NCBI GenBank assembly: GCA_900149785.2
Contig: FSSI02000011.1
Location: forward strand, 43,753 to 107,752
Source of the DNA: Sodalinema lacuna_A
GTDB taxonomy: Bacteria > Cyanobacteriota > Cyanobacteriia > Cyanobacteriales > Geitlerinemataceae
Reading direction: 5' to 3'
Length of the DNA: 64,000 nt
The notes beneath the pieces were generated by a model. That model did not search any database. It was not told where the DNA came from and worked only from the letters and a program-made list of their open reading frames with translations. The position numbers and the translations under genes were made by a program. Below, in pieces: positions 41,755-50,648 of the stretch (position 1 is its first letter; each line of letters starts with the position of its first letter).

Positions 41755-41936
41755 GGGGAGTCCTCCGTGGTGGATTCAGAGACGGCGTAGAGTGAGTCCA
41801 GACCCCTGAGGCGAGAGGTCTGGGCTATCCTCACTCTAGCAAATCCCTTAATGCAGGAAGTGGCGCACTCCCGTGAACACCATCACCACCCCTAACTCAT
41901 TGGCCGCCGCGATGGAATCCTTATCCCGGATACTGC
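41662..41936. repeat. Direct repeat B (275 bp), copy of the purH-uma2 junction
   Basis: The second copy of the 275-bp repeat, offset by 1326 bp from 40336-40610. Here the purH side belongs to the intact purH gene and the uma2 side is the truncated 5' fragment. Confidence 0.95.
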
Positions 41937-43395
41937 CCCCCGGTTGGACAATGGCCGTAATTCCCGCTGCGGCGGCTGAACGCACCGAGTCGTCAAAGGG
42001 GAAGAAACCGTCACTGGCGAGGGTCGCCCCCTGACAGCCCTCTCCTGCCTGTTCTAAGGCAATCTTAGCGGCACCGACACGGTTCATTTGTCCCGCACCA
42101 ATCCCGAGGGTGGTGCGGTCTTTGGTGACCACAATGGCATTGGATTTGACGTGTTTACAGACCTTCCAGGCAAAGAGTAACTCCTCTAACTCCTGCGGTG
42201 TGGGTTGCTTTTCCGTCACCACTTGCCAATCTTGGGTCTGTTCGACTAAATCATCGGCGGTTTGGACGAGGAAGCCGCCAGCAATGGCTTTAAGGGTTTC
42301 CCCAGTTCCGACATTCAAATCAGCCAGGGTTAACACCCGTAACTTGGATTTCTTGGCTAACACCTCTCGCGCGGCTGCGTCACAATCGGGGACAATCACA
42401 CATTCGAGGAAGGTTTTGGTCATGGCGGTGGCGGTTTCCGCATCCAGACAGCGGTTGAGGGCGACAATTCCCCCAAAGGCTGACACGGAATCGGCGGCGA
42501 AGGCTCGTTCATAGGCCTGCACCAGACTCTCCCCTAACGCTACGCCGCAGGGATTGGTATGTTTCAACACGGCGGCGGCGGGGGGTTGGTCGTCTCCGAG
42601 AAATTCGGCGATGATGCGTCGCGCCGCTTCTAAGTCGACGAGGTTGTTGTAGCTGAGTTCTTTGCCCTGTAACTTCTCCGCTGCACCCCAACCGCTGGGG
42701 GTCTGGCCCACTTGATACCAGGCGGCTTTTTGGTGGGGGTTTTCGCCGTAGCGGAGGGCTTGGATTTGACTGCCGGCGATGCCAAATTGCTCGGGGAGAC
42801 TCTCGCTGTTGGCTTGTTGGTTGAGATAGGTGGCGATCGCCCGATCATATTGACAAGTATGCCAGAATCCCGCTGTGGCGCAATCCCGACGAAACTCGAA
42901 GGAGGGGTCCCCATGCTGACGCAGTTGCTCTAAATAGTCAGCATACTGGTTGGGGTTACAGAGAACCGTTAGATGTTGGAAATTCTTGGCTGAGGCCCGC
43001 AACATCGCCGGGCCGCCAATGTCGATGTTTTCCACGGCGTCGGCCAGGGTGACATCGGCTTTGGCAATGGTGGCCTCAAAGGGGTAGAGATTCACCACCA
43101 CCAGGTCGATGGGGCGAATCTCGTTGGCTTCTAGGTCCTGTTGATGCTCGGGCAGGTCGCGACGGGCTAAAATGCCCCCATGAACACGGGGGTGTAGGGT
43201 TTTGACTCGTCCGCCGAGGATTTCGGGGAAGCCGGTATAATCCGAGACTTTGGTAACTGGGATTCCCGCCTCGTTTAAGACCTTGGCGGTCCCACCGCTA
43301 CTGATAATGTCAAATTGAAATTCCTCGACGAGCGATCGCCCCAGGTCCACAAGTCCGGTTTTATCGGATACGCTCAGTAGTGCTAGACGCGCCAC
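41848..43395 (-). CDS. purH: Bifunctional AICAR transformylase / IMP cyclohydrolase
   Basis: This catalyses the last two steps of IMP synthesis in the cytoplasm. The 515 residues hold an N-terminal MGS-like cyclohydrolase domain (ALLSVSDKTGLVDLGRSLVE, IISSGGTAKVLNEAGIPVTK, GGRVKTLHPRVHGGIL) and a C-terminal transformylase domain (RYGENPHQKAAWY, VLKHTNPCGVALG, KSNAIVVTKDRTTLGIGAGQ, ASDGFFPFDDSVRSAAAAGI). Length is normal. It is on the minus strand, and its 3' end is duplicated at 40522-40610. Confidence 0.97.
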   Translation of the reverse strand: MARLALLSVSDKTGLVDLGRSLVEEFQFDIISSGGTAKVLNEAGIPVTKVSDYTGFPEILGGRVKTLHPRVHGGILARRDLPEHQQDLEANEIRPIDLVVVNLYPFEATIAKADVTLADAVENIDIGGPAMLRASAKNFQHLTVLCNPNQYADYLEQLRQHGDPSFEFRRDCATAGFWHTCQYDRAIATYLNQQANSESLPEQFGIAGSQIQALRYGENPHQKAAWYQVGQTPSGWGAAEKLQGKELSYNNLVDLEAARRIIAEFLGDDQPPAAAVLKHTNPCGVALGESLVQAYERAFAADSVSAFGGIVALNRCLDAETATAMTKTFLECVIVPDCDAAAREVLAKKSKLRVLTLADLNVGTGETLKAIAGGFLVQTADDLVEQTQDWQVVTEKQPTPQELEELLFAWKVCKHVKSNAIVVTKDRTTLGIGAGQMNRVGAAKIALEQAGEGCQGATLASDGFFPFDDSVRSAAAAGITAIVQPGGSIRDKDSIAAANELGVVMVFTGVRHFLH

Positions 43396-43454
43396 GATTT
43401 TGAGTCCTTTTTACATGATTCAACTCGTGTATTCTACCGGGGATGTTGCCCCAA

Positions 43455-44561
43455 CTACACCGCTGCTGAGAGCTGAGTGGGCAGGGTTAGCCGGACTTGG
43501 GTGAGTTCTCCTGGCTGACTGTCAATGGTTAGAGTTCCCTGATTCAACTTGACAATACGTTTGACAATCTCCAAGCCTAAGCCAGAGCCTTGTTGTTCAT
43601 AGAGTTTGCGATCGAACTGTTCATAGGCTCCCAACTGCTTAATCTGCTCGGGTTGTAAGCCACGACCGCGATCGCTCACCGTCACCTGCACCTGCTCCCC
43701 ACTGGCCGTCAACTCGACCTTAACCGGGGTTCCCGCCTCTGAAAACTTGAAGGCATTATCCACCAATTCCTCTAAGATTTTAATAAACCAGGTTTCGGGC
43801 ATCGCGACTGGGCTATCGTGCAGGGAAATCGCTAAGTCCTCAGCGCGATGGTGACGCTGCGCGATCGCCGTAATCCGGGCCGACACCGTTTCCGTCAGTT
43901 GCTCGGTTTGCCCGGTAAACAACTCCTGACTGCGTTGTACATCGTCCTTGAGCAGTTCCAATTGAGCGTACAGCAAGAAGTTCTGAATCGAGTGATAGAG
44001 TCGTTCGGCTGAGGCGCGAATCCCCATCCCCATGTCATAGACATCCTCTGGCTCGATATCCTCATACTCTTCACAGAGGAACGTGGCATAGCCGAGAATG
44101 CCGTTGAGGGGGGTCAATAACTCATGGGGGAGGGAACGAGTCAAATTCTGCCGCAGTTCCCCGAGACGCTGATTTGAGGACTGCTCCCAAAGTTGCTGTT
44201 TTTGCAATCGTGCCTCAACGGCCCCGATTAACTCCGTAATCGTAAAGGGTTTGGAGAGGTAATCATCGGCCCCTAAATTCATCCCCTCGCGCACTTGCTG
44301 CTTTTCGGCTTTCGCTGTGAGAAAGATAAAGGGGACTGTTTGAAACCGCTCCTGACTGCGCAGATACGATAACACCCCATAGCCGTCAAGTTCCGGCATC
44401 ATGATGTCACAGATAATCAGGTCAGGGGCGGTTTCCTGGGCGCGTTCTACGCCAATCCGTCCATTGGGAGCGGTGAAGACGGTGTGGTCGGCTTCCGAGA
44501 GGATTTCGGAAATAATTTCACAAATATCTTGCTCGTCTTCAATAACTAGAATTGTTGCCAT
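43455..44561 (-). CDS. Response-regulator/histidine-kinase protein (REC-HisKA-HATPase)
   Basis: This 368-residue protein starts at ATG 44561 with a receiver domain (MATILVIEDEQDICEIISEI; phospho-acceptor Asp52 in IICDIMMPELDG; Lys in DDYLSKPF). A kinase core follows, with the phospho-His in LPHELLTPLNGILGY and ATP-binding boxes NAFKFSEAG, DRGRGL and GSGLGLEIVKRI. No DNA-binding or membrane part is present. Such REC-first kinases take phosphate input from another kinase. It is the last gene of the signalling island, 110 bp downstream of the GGDEF-EAL gene. Confidence 0.9.
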   Translation of the reverse strand: MATILVIEDEQDICEIISEILSEADHTVFTAPNGRIGVERAQETAPDLIICDIMMPELDGYGVLSYLRSQERFQTVPFIFLTAKAEKQQVREGMNLGADDYLSKPFTITELIGAVEARLQKQQLWEQSSNQRLGELRQNLTRSLPHELLTPLNGILGYATFLCEEYEDIEPEDVYDMGMGIRASAERLYHSIQNFLLYAQLELLKDDVQRSQELFTGQTEQLTETVSARITAIAQRHHRAEDLAISLHDSPVAMPETWFIKILEELVDNAFKFSEAGTPVKVELTASGEQVQVTVSDRGRGLQPEQIKQLGAYEQFDRKLYEQQGSGLGLEIVKRIVKLNQGTLTIDSQPGELTQVRLTLPTQLSAAV

Positions 44562-44671
44562 AGAAGGTTTTCTCTGCGCAATTGCAAAACGGGGGACTAG
44601 AACAATCGGGAGGGGTTGAAAAATCCGAGATATACAGCCTGGCCGCTGGCTCAAGTATCCACGGGGGAGTG

Positions 44672-46435
44672 CTAACTCGATCGCAGCAGTTGACTTAACT
44701 CGATCGCCGGCAGGGGACGGTGGAAGAAATACCCCTGTCCCTGATCGCAGCTAAGTTGTTGTAAACAGGCTCGCTCCTCGGGGGTTTCGATCCCTTCGGC
44801 GATCGCCCTCAGGCCAATTTTATGGGCCATCTCGATGACCGCCTCGGTAATAATGGCATTTTTGCGGTGATGCTGTATACCGGCCACAAAACAGCGATCA
44901 ATCTTGAGCATATCAAAGGGAAATCGTTGCAAATAACTCAGGGAAGAAAATCCTGTACCAAAGTCGTCGATCGCAATGGAAATCCCCAAGGCTTTGAGTT
45001 GATTGAGGATGCGCACACTGGCATCGGGATCGCGGACTAAACTGGTTTCTGTCAGCTCCAATTCCAAGGATTCGGGTTTACGGTTAAAGCGACGCAGAAT
45101 TTGGACGAGCCGTTGGTAAAACTGGGGATCTTCAAATTGCCGGCCCGAGAGATTGATGGCGACACGGAGGGGAGGCAATCCCTGAGCTTCCCAAAGCTGG
45201 GCCTGATGACAGGCGGTTTCTAAAACCCACTCCCCCAGGCGGATGATCAGATCACTCTCCTCAGCGATGGAAATAAAACGATCAGGCGGAACTGAGCCTC
45301 GCTGGGGATGATACCAACGCATCAGGGCTTCAACGCCGTAAATCTCACCGCTGTCGAGGTAGACTTGGGGTTGATACACCAGTAGCAATTCAGAGGTTGA
45401 GTTGGAGTGGTCTAAAGCCGATCGGAGATCTCGCTCTAGGGCCAGGCGATCGCCGCGATCGCCTGATAAGGCCCCACTATAGACCTCAACGGCGGTTCCT
45501 CCCGAAGACTGAGCCTTCTCTCGCGCCTGTTGGCTATGGTGCAAGAGGGGATCGAGTTGTTGAGCATCCCGAGGATAGAAGGCAATTCCCAGGTTCAGTT
45601 GTAGTACGATATCTCCTGGATTGAGTGGAATCGGTTGACTGAGGTGATGAAAGAGAGCTTCAACTTGCGCTTGAGCCTGATACCGAGAACTGACTGGGGG
45701 CAGAACTAGCACAAATTCGTTGCCATTGAGACGGGCCATCAGAGGCGAGTCTTGTGTAAAGAACTCTTGCAGCCGCTGTGCGAGAACTTGCAGACAGTGA
45801 TCTCCGCTGCTGTAGCCCAATTCCGCGTTAATCTCTCGTAACCGCTCCACCCCCAGACAGACTAGGGGAACTAAGCTAGACGCATCTAGGGGCTGGAGTC
45901 GTTTAAGAAACCGCTCAAACTCCTGTCGTAGTGTCAGTTGATTGAGTAACCCCGTTAGCTGATCCTGACTCAAGACTTGACTTAAACGTTCTTTGGCCTG
46001 CTCAAGTTGCTGTTGATAATGGCTTTGAGTTTGTCGGAGTTGCTCCTGGTGTCGCCGTGCGAGAATTGCCTGTCTTTTCAGCCGCATCCGCACGGCGGCT
46101 AACAGTTCATCGCGGGTAAAGGGCTTGGTGAGATAGTCATCTGCTCCTAAATCCATGCCCACTCGGAAGTCGAGGCGATCGGCTTTGGCTGAGAGGAAGA
46201 TAAAGGGAATCTCATCAGTGATGGGATTGTCTTTGAGTTGGGCCAGGACACCATAGCCATCTAACTCCGGCATCATAATGTCGCATAAAATCAAGTCGGG
46301 CTGCTGACGTTGGGCCAGTTGATAGCCCAGATAACCATTGTCAGCCGTCAGTACGTCGAACTTCTCGGTGGTTAACAGCTCACTGAGAATTTCTCGGACA
46401 TGAGTTTCATCTTCAATCACGAGAATCGTCGTCAT
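44672..46435 (-). CDS. Response regulator with degenerate GGDEF and EAL domains
   Basis: This 587-residue protein (ATG 46435) has an N-terminal receiver domain (Asp52 in LILCDIMMPELDG), a short coiled coil (about 130-175), a GGDEF domain whose active-site motif reads LNGNEF in place of GGDEF, and a complete-looking EAL domain (YGVEALMRWYHPQRG, INLSGRQFEDP, ELTETSLV, IDDFGTGFSSLSYL, IAEGIETPEE). It would therefore degrade, not make, cyclic di-GMP under phosphorelay control. Its start overlaps the upstream kinase gene by 23 bp, so the two are co-translated. Confidence 0.92.
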   Translation of the reverse strand: MTTILVIEDETHVREILSELLTTEKFDVLTADNGYLGYQLAQRQQPDLILCDIMMPELDGYGVLAQLKDNPITDEIPFIFLSAKADRLDFRVGMDLGADDYLTKPFTRDELLAAVRMRLKRQAILARRHQEQLRQTQSHYQQQLEQAKERLSQVLSQDQLTGLLNQLTLRQEFERFLKRLQPLDASSLVPLVCLGVERLREINAELGYSSGDHCLQVLAQRLQEFFTQDSPLMARLNGNEFVLVLPPVSSRYQAQAQVEALFHHLSQPIPLNPGDIVLQLNLGIAFYPRDAQQLDPLLHHSQQAREKAQSSGGTAVEVYSGALSGDRGDRLALERDLRSALDHSNSTSELLLVYQPQVYLDSGEIYGVEALMRWYHPQRGSVPPDRFISIAEESDLIIRLGEWVLETACHQAQLWEAQGLPPLRVAINLSGRQFEDPQFYQRLVQILRRFNRKPESLELELTETSLVRDPDASVRILNQLKALGISIAIDDFGTGFSSLSYLQRFPFDMLKIDRCFVAGIQHHRKNAIITEAVIEMAHKIGLRAIAEGIETPEERACLQQLSCDQGQGYFFHRPLPAIELSQLLRSS

Positions 46436-48050
46436 ATACCAGAGATTGGGTAAGGGGCAGCAGGACGGTAAAGGTGGAACCAGACCCTTCTTCGCTCTCC
46501 ACGGTAACCTGTCCGCCATGAAGATTGACGGCATTTTTCACGATGGATAAGCCCAGTCCTGTTCCTTGTATGTTAGCGGCATTTTTCCCGCGATGGAATG
46601 AGGTAAATAAATCCGCTTGATCGGCTTCGGGAATGCCAATTCCATGATCTCGCACCTGGAACAGGATCTGATTTTCCTCGGTTTTTAAGTAGACCTCGAT
46701 CGCCGAATCTGCGGCGGAGTATTTGAGGGCATTCGAGAGCAGATTCGAGAGAATTTGTGAGACTAAGGTCTGATCTAAATAAATATCACTGGCGTGAAGG
46801 TCATGGCTGAGTTCAATGGTGCGATCGCGATAGGTTTTGCTGAGGACTTGCTCGATCGCACCCTCGAAGAGTTCCAGGATATTGACGAGGCTAGGGGAAA
46901 AGGCCAGTTGTCCGGCTTCGGCTTGACCGACGGTTAGGACATCATTGAGCAGGCGCGTCATGTGATCGACGGTGTCATGGATGCGATCGAGATACCGCTC
47001 TCGTTTGTCCTGAGTCCAATTTTCACCATAATGTTTGAGCAGTTCGGTGGAGCCGAGAATGGTGGTTAGGGGGGTCCGAAATTCGTGGGAGGTTAGGGTG
47101 ATAAATCGGGATTTGAGGTCGTTGAGTTCCCGCGCGGCTGAGAGGGATTGTAATAACTCGGCATTACTCCGTTGTAGCTCGGCGGTTCGCTCTTCAACAA
47201 TACTTTCAAGTTCGTGGTTGAGAGCGGTCAAGGCTTGTTGATTGAGATAACTCTGGGTCATGTCTAGGGCGGTTCCCACCAACCCGAGGATGGCACCACT
47301 GTCATCGAGTAAGGGTTCTAGGGTCAGATCGTAATAGTGAAAGATACCGTTTAAGGTCACAGAGATGTCTTGGCGGCTTCCCTGCTGCTGCTCTAAGACG
47401 CGCCGCTCCATCGCCTCCCAGGCCTTCGCATCTTGGGCTGAGAAGAGGTCATGATTGGTATGCTCTAAAATTTCTTGGGGATCTAAGCCAGGAAAGCTTT
47501 TATAAATCCAGGTGTAGCGCAACTGGCAATCTTTGCGAAATACGGTGATGGGAAGATGATTCAGGGCAATCTCAAAGGGACTGAGGGGGCCGAAGGTCTC
47601 CGAAATTTGGGGTAACTCGGGTAAGTTTAAGAGGGCTAAACTCGGTAAGACTCCCAGACAGTGTTGCTGTGAGTCCAACAGCAGTAGGAAAGGATGCGCT
47701 TTGGCGGCTTCGTACAGGGCCGGGGGATGGTTGAGCAGAGCCGGGGCAATCACGGCTTCTCCGGGGGTAATGAGGCGGGAGACGGGGATTGAGCGGGGAT
47801 CGTTACCCTGGGCCAGAACGGCGATCGCCTCGTCGGTGGTGAGCAATCCTAGACAGCGATCGCCCTCAACGATACAGACATACCCCGAGTGCAGAACATC
47901 TCTGGCGGAACTCGAGGCCGGCGACTGAGTCATCTTGACCCGAAACTGCCCCCAAATCTCGCTCAGGGGGGTTTCTGGGGAGATGGAGGGGGGATGGCGA
48001 TCGAGGAATTGAGCAATGAATTCTGGAAAGACGTTAAGTGTCGATGACAT
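46413..48050 (-). CDS. CBS-PAS histidine kinase
   Basis: This 545-residue cytoplasmic sensor kinase (ATG 48050; in-frame codons upstream encode a tandem repeat) has an N-terminal CBS-pair-like region (about 1-150: SGYVCIVEGDRCLGLLTTDE, HPFLLLLDSQQHCLGVLPSL) and a PAS domain (about 170-285). HisKA (SRFITLTSHEFRTPLTTILG) follows, then HATPase (LLSNALKYSAADS, RDHGIGI, GTGLGLSIVKNAV). CBS modules often sense adenosine nucleotides. It overlaps the GGDEF-EAL gene, its likely partner. Confidence 0.9.
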   Translation of the reverse strand: MSSTLNVFPEFIAQFLDRHPPSISPETPLSEIWGQFRVKMTQSPASSSARDVLHSGYVCIVEGDRCLGLLTTDEAIAVLAQGNDPRSIPVSRLITPGEAVIAPALLNHPPALYEAAKAHPFLLLLDSQQHCLGVLPSLALLNLPELPQISETFGPLSPFEIALNHLPITVFRKDCQLRYTWIYKSFPGLDPQEILEHTNHDLFSAQDAKAWEAMERRVLEQQQGSRQDISVTLNGIFHYYDLTLEPLLDDSGAILGLVGTALDMTQSYLNQQALTALNHELESIVEERTAELQRSNAELLQSLSAARELNDLKSRFITLTSHEFRTPLTTILGSTELLKHYGENWTQDKRERYLDRIHDTVDHMTRLLNDVLTVGQAEAGQLAFSPSLVNILELFEGAIEQVLSKTYRDRTIELSHDLHASDIYLDQTLVSQILSNLLSNALKYSAADSAIEVYLKTEENQILFQVRDHGIGIPEADQADLFTSFHRGKNAANIQGTGLGLSIVKNAVNLHGGQVTVESEEGSGSTFTVLLPLTQSLVYDDDSRD

Positions 48051-48138
48051 GAATGCGATTGACCTATTCGAGACAAGACCCGGCCGCTGGCTGACCTCTG
48101 CGGCTCTAGTCAACCTCAATCCTCGCGTCCTAGTATTT

Positions 48139-48168
48139 GGGAGAGTATTCGGGAGAGTATTCGGGAGA
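48139..48168. repeat. 12-bp tandem repeat upstream of the CBS-PAS kinase
   Basis: The unit GGGAGAGTATTC is repeated two and a half times (48139-48168). Read in frame it would give LPNTLPNT, which is why an upstream start for the kinase is not accepted. Confidence 0.85.
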
Positions 48169-48361
48169 ATCATCCCATCGTTTTGCGCCCCAAGTCGCGC
48201 CCAACCGGGAGGACAAGATTGACCCCCACCCTAGCGTCACTATACCATACAATGCTTGAACTCTCTGCCAAAGCCTGACCCCCAACCCTCGGGGCTGAGA
48301 CGGCGATCGCCCCTCAACTCTAACGTCCCGTTGATCCCAGTTGCAAAAAACTTGACAAATT

Positions 48362-49513
48362 ATGAAACTTGTGGTAGAAGGCTGGCGTTTTGTCCCTCAC
48401 TCCTTTGCGGTGGCCAATCAACATCAACTCTTAGAATTGTTACGCCGTCCTCAGATACAGGTCTTTCATCGGGACTTGCCCTATTTAGATCACACCTGGG
48501 AACCGCAATCGGGACTGTTTACAGCGGCTGAGGAACAGCAGTTAGGACAAATTCCGCCGCCGCCATTACATCTGCGGGCTGATGCTACTCTACGGATGGT
48601 GATGCCCTATGATTTATCGGACTCGGACTCCCGGAGAACCTATGTTTTTGGCACGACGGAATGGCGGATTGTGCAAAAAGCCATGCTAAACATGATGGGA
48701 ATTGAGGATTTTGCGCAGGCTCATCAAGACTCCCAAACGGTGATTATTACCCCATCCCAGTGGTCTCGCGATGGCTTTCTGCGAGCGGGTGCGGTTCCTG
48801 AACGGGTGCGGGTGGTTCCTCATGGGGTCGATACGGCTGTGTTTCACCCCGCAGCGGCGGCGGAACGTCAACGATGGCGGCAACAGTCGCAACTCGAGGG
48901 CTGTTTTGCCTTTCTCAATATCGGGGTCATGACCTGGAATAAAGGCTTACGGATGCTCCTGAAAGCCTTTGCTGAGGTGACGCACCGCTATCCTCAGGCG
49001 CGATTAGTCCTCAAAGGCAGTGATGCGATTCGTAACTCTCGTAAGTTTGTCCTCGAAGGCCTTGAGGAGATGTTAACCTCCCAGGAGCGCGATCGCGTCA
49101 TACCCCGCCTAGCCTATATTGGCCGCAGTCTCTCAACTCAGGAGTTAGCCCAACTCTATCAAACCTGTGATGCCTATATTTCTCCCTATTTGGCAGAAGG
49201 CTTTAATATGCCGGTTTTGGAAGCTGCCGCTTCCGGGCTACCGATTCTCTGCACCAAAGGCGGCTCAACGGATGATTTCACCGATCGCCGTTTCACGCGC
49301 TACATTGACAGTGAACTGAAACAGGTCGAATGGGATCACGAAATCCGAGACTATCTGCATCCGAGTTTAGAGCATACGGTGGCCCTGATGAGCCAACTCA
49401 TCGAAACCCCCAGCTTCGTCAAACAGGCGCAACGTACCGCCCCAGAGTGGGTGCAACAGGGCTTTACTTGGCAGCATATTATCGATCGCCTCTTGGCCGT
49501 GATGGAGGCGTGA
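48362..49513 (+). CDS. Glycosyltransferase family 4 (GT-B) protein
   Basis: This 383-residue retaining-type GT-B glycosyltransferase shows TPSQWSRDGFLRAGAVPERV, VVPHGVDTAVFHP, LNIGVMTWNKGLRMLLKAFA, and the C-terminal nucleotide-sugar site PYLAEGFNMPVLEAAASGLP with the EX7E motif. No membrane segment is seen. Donor and acceptor are unknown; a polysaccharide or glycolipid role is likely. It is the only plus-strand gene inside the signalling island, between two kinase genes, which may link signalling to envelope polysaccharide. Confidence 0.9.
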   Translation: MKLVVEGWRFVPHSFAVANQHQLLELLRRPQIQVFHRDLPYLDHTWEPQSGLFTAAEEQQLGQIPPPPLHLRADATLRMVMPYDLSDSDSRRTYVFGTTEWRIVQKAMLNMMGIEDFAQAHQDSQTVIITPSQWSRDGFLRAGAVPERVRVVPHGVDTAVFHPAAAAERQRWRQQSQLEGCFAFLNIGVMTWNKGLRMLLKAFAEVTHRYPQARLVLKGSDAIRNSRKFVLEGLEEMLTSQERDRVIPRLAYIGRSLSTQELAQLYQTCDAYISPYLAEGFNMPVLEAAASGLPILCTKGGSTDDFTDRRFTRYIDSELKQVEWDHEIRDYLHPSLEHTVALMSQLIETPSFVKQAQRTAPEWVQQGFTWQHIIDRLLAVMEA

Positions 49514-49532
49514 GAGCAGTGTCTGGGGCGGC

Positions 49533-50624
49533 TTAGGAGGGCTCAATGGGGTGACGGGGAAGCAGAATCTGGAATATCGATCCCTGCTCCCGATGGGGAT
49601 GGACTTGAATGGTTCCCTGATGGCCTTGAATCACCATTTTACAGAAGGCTAACCCCAAGCCAATTTGGGAGATATTCGCCATCATGGTTCCAATTTCATA
49701 TTTTTCAAAAATCTTCTCCCGTAACTCGTCCGGGACACCTGGTCCCGCGTCAATCACCTCAATTTGGATCTGTTCTGGGTTTAACTCCGTCACCGTCACG
49801 GTGATTTGCGTCCCTTGAGGGGAAAATTTAATGGCATTTGATAGGAGATTATCTAACACCCGCTGAAAGAGTGCTACATCTAGCTCAAGGCCTGTAACTG
49901 GACGGTCAAGACCTTGACTCACCAAGGAGAGGTGTTTTTGAGCGGCGATGGCCTCAAATCGGGTTAAACAGGATTGGACTAACTCCCCAATATCTACGGA
50001 ACTATAGGTGAGGTTCAACTGTCCCGCTTCCGTCAAGGTCACTTGCAACAACTCCTCCACCAACGTTTGCACTGATTTAGCCAGAGAATAGACCGTTTCT
50101 AGGCGATGCAGGCGTTTCGCTTCGGGATAGTTGGGACTGCGCAGAAGTTCCAAACCGAGCAAAAGACCGCTGAGAGGATTCCGAACATCATGAAGAATCA
50201 TTTTAACGAGATCTTCTCGTAATTGTAGTAATCCCTGTAACTCGTCATACTGATACTTTAGCCTCAGCATTGACTTCACCCTAGCTCGTAATTCTAAGCC
50301 ATTCACAGGCTTGCCAATAAAATCATCGGCGCCGGCTTCGAGGCAGCGTGCCAAGTTATCTTTAGAACTTAACGCCGTCACCATAATAATCGGCACTCTG
50401 CGCCAATTCGGCATCCCTTTTAAGCGGCGACAAATTTCGATACCATCGACGTCAGGCATCATCACATCCAAGAGAATTAAATCGGGGTTATAACTCTCCA
50501 GAGAGGACAGTGCAGCGGGTCCACTGGCGGCATAACTAACTTGATAGTCTTCTTGATTTAATAAAGCATCAATCACATCAAAGTTATCCGGTTCATCATC
50601 AATCACAAGGATAGCAGCGGTCAT
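49533..50624 (-). CDS. Receiver-kinase hybrid (REC-HisKA-HATPase)
   Basis: This 363-residue protein has an N-terminal receiver domain (ILVIDDEPDNFDVIDALLNQ; Asp53 in LLDVMMPDVDG; Lys in DDFIGKPVNG), the phospho-His in MILHDVRNPLSGLLLGLELL, and ATP boxes NLLSNAIKFSPQGT, DAGPGVP and GLGLAFCKMVI. Same architecture as 43455-44561 but a different subtype (HDxRNP H-box). It begins 24 bp after the stop of the large hybrid kinase upstream on the same strand, so they are probably in one operon. Confidence 0.9.
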   Translation of the reverse strand: MTAAILVIDDEPDNFDVIDALLNQEDYQVSYAASGPAALSSLESYNPDLILLDVMMPDVDGIEICRRLKGMPNWRRVPIIMVTALSSKDNLARCLEAGADDFIGKPVNGLELRARVKSMLRLKYQYDELQGLLQLREDLVKMILHDVRNPLSGLLLGLELLRSPNYPEAKRLHRLETVYSLAKSVQTLVEELLQVTLTEAGQLNLTYSSVDIGELVQSCLTRFEAIAAQKHLSLVSQGLDRPVTGLELDVALFQRVLDNLLSNAIKFSPQGTQITVTVTELNPEQIQIEVIDAGPGVPDELREKIFEKYEIGTMMANISQIGLGLAFCKMVIQGHQGTIQVHPHREQGSIFQILLPRHPIEPS

Positions 50625-50648
50625 AAAGCATCTCCTAGGGGGGTATAG

